DNA from: CAMLHP01 sp035707845
Lineage (GTDB): Bacteria; Gemmatimonadota; Gemmatimonadetes; Gemmatimonadales; GWC2-71-9
Assembly (NCBI GenBank): GCA_035707845.1
Contig: DASSTP010000092.1
Coordinates: forward strand, 1-14,041
Length of the DNA stretch: 14,041 nt
Direction: 5' to 3'
The notes under the pieces were generated by a model, which saw nothing but the letters and a program-made list of their open reading frames with translations, was not told the origin of the DNA and did not search any database. Positions 1 to 5,687 of the stretch are shown piece by piece. The translations under genes and the position numbers were made by a program. The first letter of the stretch is position 1. Each line of letters begins with the position of its first letter.

Positions 1-79
1 CATGAACATTCTCATCAAGCTGATGAGCGTGGTGTCACTGGTGCTGGCACCGTGGTTTGCGAGGATGGCTGCGAGCTGA
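1..79 (+). CDS. hppA: Membrane-bound ion-translocating pyrophosphatase, C-terminal end (partial)
   Basis: Only the last 25 residues are present; the gene enters from the left edge and stops at TGA 77-79. The tail contains NILIKLMSVVSLVLAP, which closely resembles the last transmembrane helix of membrane pyrophosphatases. These enzymes couple pyrophosphate hydrolysis to H+ or Na+ pumping across the cytoplasmic membrane. The assignment rests on this short tail from memory of the family, and ion specificity cannot be read from it. The final residues (AAS and the stop) are encoded by the beginning of the heptamer-repeat array that follows, so the extreme C-terminus may have been altered by repeat expansion. 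Confidence 0.62.
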   Translation, partial: MNILIKLMSVVSLVLAPWFARMAAS

Positions 80-188
80 GAGCTATGAGCTGCGAGCTAC
101 GCGCGGTACCTTCTCACAGCTCATGGCGCACAGCGCACAGCTCACTGCTCACTGCTCACAGCTCATAGCTCATAGCTCATAGCTCCCA
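69..188. repeat. Heptamer array arranged as an inverted repeat (element A)
   Basis: The left arm (69-103) is five 7-bp units reading ctgcgag, ctgagag, ctatgag, ctgcgag, ctacgcg. After a short spacer, the right arm (113-182) is ten 7-bp units: ctcacag, ctcatgg, cgcacag twice, ctcactg twice, ctcacag, then ctcatag three times. CTATGAG is the reverse complement of CTCATAG, so the arms can pair; for example 80-98 pairs with 160-178 or 167-185 with two mismatches. The array begins inside the last codons of hppA and ends 6 nt before the ychF start. No T-tract follows, so it is not a textbook intrinsic terminator, although a hairpin acting as a transcript end or insulator is plausible. Confidence 0.85.
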
Positions 189-1286
189 ATGCTCCGCCTC
201 GGCATCGTCGGTCTCCCCAACGTGGGCAAGTCCACGCTCTTCAACGCTCTCACCTCGGCGGGGGCGCTGGTGGCGAATTATCCCTTTGCCACCATCGAAC
301 CGAATACCGGGGTGGTACAAGTCCCCGATGCGCGGCTCGACGCGCTCGCCGCGATCGTCCGTCCCCAGCAGGTTGTCCCGGCCACCGTGGAGTTCGTCGA
401 CATCGCCGGCCTGGTGCAGGGGGCCAGCACGGGGGAAGGACTGGGCAACCAGTTCCTGGCCAACATCCGCGAAGTGGACGCCATCGTGCACGTGGTGCGC
501 TGCTTCGAGGACGCCGACATCCAGCATGTGATGGGCTCCGTGGATCCGGTCCGGGACCGGGAGGTCATCAATATCGAGCTGGGCCTGGCGGACCTGGCCA
601 GTGTGGAGAAGCGGCTGGACCGCGCCGCGCGGGCGGCTCGCACCGGCGACGCCCAGGCCAAGGCCGAGCTGCGGCTGCTGGAAGCGCTGCGTGATGCCCT
701 CGCAGCGGGGCGTGCCGCCCGATCGGTCCCGGCTTCGGCCGACGATGCTCCCCTGCTCCGCTCCTTCAACCTGCTCACGGCGAAGCCGGTGTTGTATGCC
801 GCCAACGTGCGCGAGGAGGAAATCGCCACCGGCAACGACCATGTGGAGGCGTTGCAGGCTGCGGCGGCCGCGGACGGCGAGCAGGCCGAGGTCGTGACCT
901 TTTCTGCCCGGGTCGAGATGGAACTGGCGGAACTGGCCCCCGACGAGCGGAAGGAATTCCTCGCCGACCTCGGACTCACCGAGAGCGGCCTCGACCGGCT
1001 GGCGCGTGCGGCCTACCATCTCCTCGGCTTGCAGAGCTACTTCACGGCCGGCGAGAAGGAGGTCAGGGCCTGGACCATTCATCGCGGGGATTCCGCACCG
1101 GTCGCGGCCGGCGTCATTCACTCGGATTTCGAGAAGGGCTTCATTCGGGCCGAGACCGTGGCGTTCGATGACTTCATTACCCAGGGCGGCTGGAAGGGCG
1201 CGAGGGAGCGAGGGCTGGCGCGCGCTGAGGGCAAGGAGTACATCGTACAGGACGGGGACGTCATGCTCTTCCGCTTCAACGTGTAG
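189..1286 (+). CDS. ychF: Ribosome-binding ATPase YchF (Obg/TRAFAC family)
   Basis: This 365-residue protein has the normal YchF length. The N-terminus carries the P-loop GLPNVGKST (residues 8-16), the switch II motif DIAG (71-74), and the divergent nucleotide-specificity motif NVRE (206-209). YchF proteins use NxxE in place of NKxD, which is why they prefer ATP over GTP. A helical insertion follows the G domain's first half (about 130-190), and the C-terminal 80 residues form the TGS domain (TAGEKEVRAWTI to DGDVMLFRF). The family binds ribosomes and is linked to stress and redox responses. The start at 189 is fixed by the family N-terminus. It has no visible Shine-Dalgarno because repeat element A runs to 6 nt before the ATG, so initiation may be leaderless or SD-independent. 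Confidence 0.96.
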   Translation: MLRLGIVGLPNVGKSTLFNALTSAGALVANYPFATIEPNTGVVQVPDARLDALAAIVRPQQVVPATVEFVDIAGLVQGASTGEGLGNQFLANIREVDAIVHVVRCFEDADIQHVMGSVDPVRDREVINIELGLADLASVEKRLDRAARAARTGDAQAKAELRLLEALRDALAAGRAARSVPASADDAPLLRSFNLLTAKPVLYAANVREEEIATGNDHVEALQAAAAADGEQAEVVTFSARVEMELAELAPDERKEFLADLGLTESGLDRLARAAYHLLGLQSYFTAGEKEVRAWTIHRGDSAPVAAGVIHSDFEKGFIRAETVAFDDFITQGGWKGARERGLARAEGKEYIVQDGDVMLFRFNV

Positions 1287-1356
1287 GCCAAGGCCGCGCG
1301 GTCGTCCCCTCCCCGGGTGGCGCAGGAACTCCACTCCAGCGCCAGCCCTCGCGGCA

Positions 1357-1360
1357 GGAG
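1357..1360 (+). promoter_or_regulatory. Ribosome binding site for the GWxTD protein
   Basis: GGAG (within ggcaggag) lies 6 nt before the GTG at 1367. It supports that GTG as the start, which also gives a well-formed signal peptide. Confidence 0.6.
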
Positions 1361-1366
1361 ACGCCC

Positions 1367-3538
1367 GTGCACCAGCTCCTCCACTCCTACTGCTTCCGTT
1401 CATGCCTGCCGGCGCTCCTGGTGGCCGTGGCTTCCGCAGGCAGCGCAGCGCGGGCCACCGCCCAAGGGGCAGCCAGCGGCCCGGCGTCGGTGTCGCAGCT
1501 GACCTGTGCCCAGGCCAACGCCATGCTGGTGAATCAGGCGACGGGCCATCCGCCGGACGCCGCATTCCTTAGGCCGCGCAGCCGGTCTGACGCCGATGCC
1601 GCGCTCCGGATTCTCACCTACTCGGCCATTGGCTCGCCCAGGTGCCCCGCAGATTACGGGGTGCGCGCCCTCCTCAAGTGGTACCTCTCCACCACAGACT
1701 GGGTGCCCAAGGACGCGCCCGGCCAGCGGCCCGGGATTCCCTGGAACCTCGATGCGATCTACGACCTGGCGGAAGCCGGCAAGCAGGGCGGGCCCAGCGG
1801 GGCCGTCGCGGCAACCATCGCAACCCAGTACCTGCTGACCGACGTCCCCGCACTGCCGTTCGCCGTGCGTGAAGTAGGACCGGCGCTGCTGGAGGCCTTC
1901 GCGGCGCCCGCCCCGCTGCTCGCGGACAGTATCAGGCAATTCCAGCGCGGTCGGCTGGCCTCCTGGCTCTGGCGGCCGGCACTGGCGGACACGGCCTTCT
2001 CGGCCTACGCCGCAGCAGGCGGCGGCAGTGACCGCGCGGCGGTGGAATTGGCGCGAGTCCGGCTCGCGCTCGGCGCGCCGGGTGCCGATTCGCTGTATTA
2101 CCAGGCGGCGCGGTCGGCGGACACCGCCGTGGTGCGGGAGCTGCGCCATGACATCGCGTGGATCGCCGATTCCAGTGAGCTGGCGGGCTTCGATTCCACG
2201 ACGCCCGCCACACGAGAAGCGTGGCTTCGCGACTTCTGGGAGGAACGGGATGTCGAGGCGCTCAGGCCGCACGGCTCCCGCCTCGCCGAGCATTATCGGC
2301 GGGTGGGATTTGCCAAGGAGCATTTCCGGCTCCTGGTGATGGACCGGAAGTATGAATTGAATGAGCTGTGGGTGAATCGCCTGGCGCCGTTCGATGACCG
2401 GGGGCTGATCTATATCCGCCATGGCGAGCCGGACGACACGGCGGCCGCCGTGCGGGCGGGAGCCTGCCCCAACGTGTCGTGGCTCTATCGGCGGGCGGAA
2501 GGCAACCTGATCTTCCACTTCGTGGCGCGGGAAAACCCGAACGACTGGCGACTGGTCGAGACCCTGGCCAACGTGAGCGGCGAGGCGGGCGCCACTACTC
2601 GGGTCCGCCGGGCTGGCACGTCACGCAGTTGCGCCGTCATAGACGACCTGATCCAGTCGCGCGCGGCGCTCGACCCGATCTACGCCAAGCTGGTGGCCAG
2701 TCCCACGTACCAGAACTGGGAACGCGAGCTCACCTGGACCACGCGCAGCCGGAAGGTCGGCACCACGACCGACTCCGACCCACTCCGATTCGCAAAACAG
2801 ATCGATGCTGCGTGGCGCACCTATGCGCTGCTGGGTGATGCTCCCGGCCAGGGCAAGGTGCTGATCGTCTCTTCGCTTCCTGCATCGGCCCTCCAGCCGA
2901 TCATCGATGATCCACCGGGCTATGGATTCCAGCTGCACTTCGTTGCTGCATCGGGCGACACCGTGATCGAGACCGATTCGACTCGCCGGTTCCGGGCGCA
3001 GCAGGAGCTGGAGCCAGGCCAGATGCTCACCTTTACCACCGAAATGGGCCTCCGGCCCGGCACCTGGAATTTCGGCTCGGTGCTGCGCCAGCCAGTCGAC
3101 TCGGCGGGCCAGTTCTTCCGTACCCCGGCGCTCGACGTCCCGGATCCGGGAAGCACGACACTCCAGATGAGCGATATCGTCCTCGGTGCCGAAGCCGGCG
3201 GGCTGTCGTGGCAGGCCCCTGACGGCCCGTTCATGCTCAGCCCGACCGGGACCTACACCCGGGGCGAACCCGTCCTCGTCTTCTATGAGCTCGCCGGCGC
3301 ACGCGCCGGTGAGACCCTGAAGACTGACGTGACGTTTGCCCGGGAGGAGGGCGGCGACGAGACGACCCTTTCCTTCAGCGAACAGGCGGGTGGCGCGGTG
3401 GACCGGCTCCGGCGCGCCATGGCCACCGACCGCCTCAAGGTGGGGCGCTACACGCTACGGGTCACGGTGCGGAGCGAGGATGGCTCCCGGACGGCGACGC
3501 GGGAGACGGCGATCTACGTGGTGCGTCCTGCGTCGTAG
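1367..3538 (+). CDS. Secreted GWxTD-domain protein
   Basis: This 723-residue protein begins with a signal peptide (hydrophobic core about residues 13-28, likely cleavage after ATA at residue 32, before QG). Residues about 280-400 match the GWxTD domain: the FWEERD helix, an EHYRRVGFAKEHF segment, then FDDRGLIYIRHGEPDD (342-357). In the family this last stretch normally reads GWxTDRGxIYIxYGxPD. The signature itself is degenerate here, with FDD where the WxTD would lie. The C-terminal part (about 500-723) looks like beta-sandwich domains, ending in a Bacteroidota/Gemmatimonadota-style RYTLRVTVR strand. Apart from two signal-peptide cysteines, four cysteines are seen in the mature chain (the first is Cys47), possibly disulfides in the periplasm. 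Biochemical function is not known to me. It is preceded by an 80-bp gap after ychF with no obvious terminator, and followed 3 nt after its stop by element B. Confidence 0.85.
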   Translation: MHQLLHSYCFRSCLPALLVAVASAGSAARATAQGAASGPASVSQLTCAQANAMLVNQATGHPPDAAFLRPRSRSDADAALRILTYSAIGSPRCPADYGVRALLKWYLSTTDWVPKDAPGQRPGIPWNLDAIYDLAEAGKQGGPSGAVAATIATQYLLTDVPALPFAVREVGPALLEAFAAPAPLLADSIRQFQRGRLASWLWRPALADTAFSAYAAAGGGSDRAAVELARVRLALGAPGADSLYYQAARSADTAVVRELRHDIAWIADSSELAGFDSTTPATREAWLRDFWEERDVEALRPHGSRLAEHYRRVGFAKEHFRLLVMDRKYELNELWVNRLAPFDDRGLIYIRHGEPDDTAAAVRAGACPNVSWLYRRAEGNLIFHFVARENPNDWRLVETLANVSGEAGATTRVRRAGTSRSCAVIDDLIQSRAALDPIYAKLVASPTYQNWERELTWTTRSRKVGTTTDSDPLRFAKQIDAAWRTYALLGDAPGQGKVLIVSSLPASALQPIIDDPPGYGFQLHFVAASGDTVIETDSTRRFRAQQELEPGQMLTFTTEMGLRPGTWNFGSVLRQPVDSAGQFFRTPALDVPDPGSTTLQMSDIVLGAEAGGLSWQAPDGPFMLSPTGTYTRGEPVLVFYELAGARAGETLKTDVTFAREEGGDETTLSFSEQAGGAVDRLRRAMATDRLKVGRYTLRVTVRSEDGSRTATRETAIYVVRPAS

Positions 3539-3540
3539 CG

Positions 3541-3612
3541 GCCGCGGGTCGCAAGTCTCAGGTCGCAAGTCACGCGACCCGCGGCCTGCGACTTGTGACC
3601 TGCGACTTCTCA
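3541..3612. repeat. Heptamer palindrome with two mutually exclusive hairpins (element B)
   Basis: The left half holds heptamers tcgcaag, tctcagg, tcgcaag, tcacgcg (3549-3576). The right half holds cctgcga, cttgtga, cctgcga, cttctca (3585-3612), which are reverse complements of the same type. Stem 1 is a perfect 12-bp inverted repeat, 3541-3552 with 3574-3585. Stem 2 pairs 3553-3571 with 3590-3608 at 17 of 19 positions. The 5' strand of stem 2 is the loop of stem 1 and the linkers are too short for a pseudoknot, so the two structures exclude each other. The element starts 3 nt after the GWxTD gene stop; no T-tract follows. Confidence 0.8.
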
Positions 3613-3669
3613 CCCCTACCCGCCTTCACCCTGCCCCATTACATTCCCCCGCTCACATGCATCCTCCTC

Positions 3670-3712
3670 GGCCCCACACCAGGGCCGGGGCAACAGACCA
3701 AAGGACGGTGTC
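3670..3712 (+). promoter_or_regulatory. rpsF leader: small GC-rich hairpin and Shine-Dalgarno
   Basis: A short hairpin is possible at ggccc (3670-3674) with gggcc (3682-3686), or alternatively gcccc (3671-3675) with ggggc (3687-3691). The loop carries ACACC and a CCG trinucleotide lies at 3685-3687. A Shine-Dalgarno AAAGGA at 3700-3705 sits 7 nt before the rpsF ATG. Many bacteria autoregulate rpsF through an S6:S18-binding leader with a conserved CCG, and this could be one, but I did not match a full consensus. I see no convincing -35/-10 promoter between 3613 and 3669, where the operon promoter should lie. Confidence 0.35.
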
Positions 3713-4054
3713 ATGGCCAACCCATATGAGGTGGTCTACATCTTCGACAGTGTGCTCGAAGAAGCGGCCATCAACGACAAGCTCAACCGCTTTCATTCCC
3801 TCGTCCAGGTGGCGAACGCTGAGAGTCCCTCGGTGGATCACTGGGGCAAGCGTACGCTGGCGTATCCGTTGGGTAACAAGGACACCGGCTACTACGTCGT
3901 GGCGCGATTCCAGGCAGAGCCCACGGCGCTGCCGGAGTTCGAGCGCGCGCTCAAGCTCGATGACGGCCTCCTGCGCCACCTGATCGTGCTCAACGACGGC
4001 CCCCAGCCGGTGCCGCCCTCAGCGACCAAGTCCGACGAGGAGGACGACGAATGA
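3713..4054 (+). CDS. rpsF: 30S ribosomal protein bS6
   Basis: This 113-residue protein has the S6 pattern: YEVVYIFD at the N-terminus, then KRTLAYPLGNKDTGYYVVARF in the middle (written here only as a landmark, about residues 46-66), and an acidic tail ending DEEDDE. It binds 16S rRNA in the central domain as a heterodimer with S18, encoded by the next gene. Its last codons contain the Shine-Dalgarno GAGGAGGA (4037-4044) for rpsR, and its stop overlaps the rpsR start by 4 nt (ATGA), so the two are translationally coupled, fitting their 1:1 stoichiometry. It is probably the first gene of the long unit running to 11111. Confidence 0.97.
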   Translation: MANPYEVVYIFDSVLEEAAINDKLNRFHSLVQVANAESPSVDHWGKRTLAYPLGNKDTGYYVVARFQAEPTALPEFERALKLDDGLLRHLIVLNDGPQPVPPSATKSDEEDDE

Positions 4055-4272
4055 AGCGCTCCCACAAGACCTGCGCCATCTGCGAGTCGGGTGTGCGCGT
4101 CGTGGACTACAAGGATGAGCGAACCCTGCAGCGGTTCCTGACCGAGCGTGGGAAGATTCTTCCCAGCCGGCTGTCGGGTACCTGCGGCCGCCACCAGCGG
4201 CAGCTTGCCACCGCCATCAAGCGGGCACGCGAACTGGCGCTGCTGCCGTACATCAAGGGGCACGCCGGCTGA
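4051..4272 (+). CDS. rpsR: 30S ribosomal protein bS18 (zinc-binding type)
   Basis: This 73-residue protein matches S18: VVDYKDERTLQRFL, ERGKILPSRLSG, then HQRQL and IKRARELALLPY. It retains C8, C11, C45 and H48 (CAIC and CGRH), the ligand set of the zinc-containing form of S18. There is no ssb or priB gene between rpsF and rpsR, unlike the usual Firmicutes (rpsF-ssb-rpsR) or enterobacterial (rpsF-priB-rpsR) orders. It is followed 17 nt later by the DUF2232-type membrane gene. Confidence 0.97.
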   Translation: MKRSHKTCAICESGVRVVDYKDERTLQRFLTERGKILPSRLSGTCGRHQRQLATAIKRARELALLPYIKGHAG

Positions 4273-4289
4273 CGTCCGGACCGGCGGCG

Positions 4290-5255
4290 GTGCGCCGCAC
4301 GTTCCCCTGGGGTCTGGTTGGACTCCTGGCGGCGTACGTGCTGCTCGCCCCGCCGGTTTTCTTTTTTGCGCCCCTGGCCCTGCTGCTCTTGCTCACCGTG
4401 CCGCGCTCGGGGCGGGAGTGGCTCTGGCTGGCGGTGAGTGCGGTGCTCGCGCTGCTCTGGACGATTTCCGGGGTCACGGCCCTGGCGCCCGGAGTAACGG
4501 CCGCGGCGGGCGTGATTGGCGCCGGGATTTTCCTTGCGCTGGGGCTGGGAACGTCGTGGCGCCTCTTCAGCCGCGCCATGACGGCGGCGGGGCTGGGTCT
4601 CGCGAGCGTGGCTATCTGGGCATTTGCACTGGGCCAGTCCTGGGCGGACGTCCAGGCGAGCTTTGCGCAGGGGCTGCGCCAGATATTCAGCCAGCAGGCC
4701 GATGCCCTGGCAGTCCGGGGCTTCGACGCTGCCGCCGTTGCGCAGCTCCGGGACATGGGCGACAGCACGGCACAGCTGGCACCGTATTTCGCGGCCTTTC
4801 TCGTGCTCGCGGCACTGGCGGGATTTACCCTGGCGGCGCGGTGGCATGAGTGGCTGGGCAGCCGATCGCTTGGTGCGGCGTCGGGCCCGTTCCGGCGCTT
4901 TCGCTTCTCGGATCAGGCCATCTGGCTGCTGGTGCTGGGACTTGCGCTCTGGCTGGTGCCGCTGGAGAGCGGCTACCTCCTGGGCGCGCCGACCCGGACA
5001 TGGGCGGCCAACCTGGCGGTGGTCATGGCGGCGTGCTACGCGCTTCGAGGACTCGCCGTCTACCGCTCGGCGGCAGTCCACGTGCCTCGGGGTGTCAACG
5101 TCGTGCTGGCCCTCGTGTCCGCACTGTTCCTGCCCATTGCGAGCACCGGGCTGGCATTGCTGGGGTTATCGGATAGTTGGATAGATTTCAGGCGGCGCTT
5201 CGGCGTTCCGCAACCGGAGGATGGAACCGATGATCGAAGTGATTCTGCGCGATGA
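4290..5255 (+). CDS. DUF2232 / YybS-like integral membrane protein
   Basis: This 321-residue polytopic membrane protein has about eight hydrophobic segments (roughly residues 8-37, 43-62, 66-88, 94-115, 165-186, 208-227, 238-258 and 266-290). The second half holds the DUF2232-like pattern: RFRFSDQAIWLLVLGLAL, then NLAVVMAACYALRGLAVY. Its position between rpsR and rplI parallels the Firmicutes yybS gene, which also lies by rplI, and this synteny supports the assignment. The function of the family is unknown to me. The GTG start at 4290 has no strong ribosome binding site and is the least certain boundary. Its 3' end overlaps rplI by 26 nt, implying coupled translation. Confidence 0.78.
   Translation: MRRTFPWGLVGLLAAYVLLAPPVFFFAPLALLLLLTVPRSGREWLWLAVSAVLALLWTISGVTALAPGVTAAAGVIGAGIFLALGLGTSWRLFSRAMTAAGLGLASVAIWAFALGQSWADVQASFAQGLRQIFSQQADALAVRGFDAAAVAQLRDMGDSTAQLAPYFAAFLVLAALAGFTLAARWHEWLGSRSLGAASGPFRRFRFSDQAIWLLVLGLALWLVPLESGYLLGAPTRTWAANLAVVMAACYALRGLAVYRSAAVHVPRGVNVVLALVSALFLPIASTGLALLGLSDSWIDFRRRFGVPQPEDGTDDRSDSAR
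5216..5220 (+). promoter_or_regulatory. Ribosome binding site that decides the rplI start
   Basis: GGAGG at 5216-5220 touches the upstream ATG at 5221 with zero spacing but is 9 nt from the ATG at 5230. Only the latter spacing is workable, and it gives MIEVILRDDVK, the normal bL9 N-terminus. The site lies inside the coding region of the DUF2232 gene. Confidence 0.8.
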
Positions 5256-5679
5256 CGTGAAGTCGCTGGGCAAGGCGGGAGAGTTGGTGCGGGTGCGGCC
5301 CGGCTACGCCCGCAACTACCTCCTGCCGCAGGGACTCGCGTACGAAGCGACTGAGGGCAACCGCAAGCGCATCGCGGCGGAAACCCGCGCCCGCACCACA
5401 CGCCTCGCGGCGGAAAAGGATGGAGCGGAGGCGCTCGCCGCCCGGCTCAACGGCGTGACGCTGGCCCTCACCGGCAACGCCGGCGAGGAAGGCAAGCTGT
5501 TCGGCTCCATCACCACGGCGGATATTGCGGCGGCACTCAGGGCCCAGGGCTTCGAAGTGGACCGACGCCGCATCGATCTCGACCAGCCCATCAAGTCGCT
5601 GGGTGAGCACCTGGTCGCCATTCGCGTCCATCCGGAAGTCGAAGCGAAAGTCCGCGTGACGGTCACGGCGGCGGAATAG
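5230..5679 (+). CDS. rplI: 50S ribosomal protein bL9
   Basis: This 149-residue protein has the usual bL9 length and layout. An N-terminal rRNA-binding domain (IEVILRDDVKSLGKAGE, then GYARNYLLPQGLA) leads to a long connecting helix rich in Ala, Lys and Glu. The C-terminal domain follows (GKLFGSITTADIA, then IKSLGEHLVAIRVHPEVEAKV). L9 projects from the L1 side of the 50S subunit and affects frame maintenance and neighbouring ribosome spacing. The start at 5230 is chosen over 5221 because of the GGAGG spacing and the family N-terminus. The next gene begins 8 nt after the stop. Confidence 0.96.
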   Translation: MIEVILRDDVKSLGKAGELVRVRPGYARNYLLPQGLAYEATEGNRKRIAAETRARTTRLAAEKDGAEALAARLNGVTLALTGNAGEEGKLFGSITTADIAAALRAQGFEVDRRRIDLDQPIKSLGEHLVAIRVHPEVEAKVRVTVTAAE

Positions 5680-5687
5680 CGCCACGC

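Noticed and set aside
113..182. CRISPR array
   Set aside because: The units are 7 bp and contiguous, with no spacers; this is tandem-repeat DNA, not CRISPR.
1287..1366. Terminator or promoter between ychF and the GWxTD gene
   Set aside because: Only short palindromes such as ccgcgcgg are visible; no stem with T-tract and no convincing promoter boxes.
177..1565. Long minus-strand open frame opposite ychF
   Set aside because: ychF on the + strand is unambiguous; the antisense frame is a GC-rich codon shadow with low-complexity Arg/Gly/Ala content and no recognisable motif. The same applies to the long minus frames at 4107-5081, 5316-6701, 7677-8864, 9774-11114 and 11763-12572.
3553..3608. H-type pseudoknot formed by both stems of element B
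   Set aside because: The stems interleave, but there are 0, 2 and 4 linker nucleotides, too few to span a 19-bp helix, so alternative hairpins are more likely.
3541..3640. Classical Rho-independent terminator
   Set aside because: Strong stems are present but no T-tract follows; the same is true of elements A and C.
5221..5229. Upstream ATG for rplI
   Set aside because: It directly abuts GGAGG with no spacing and adds residues not seen in bL9.
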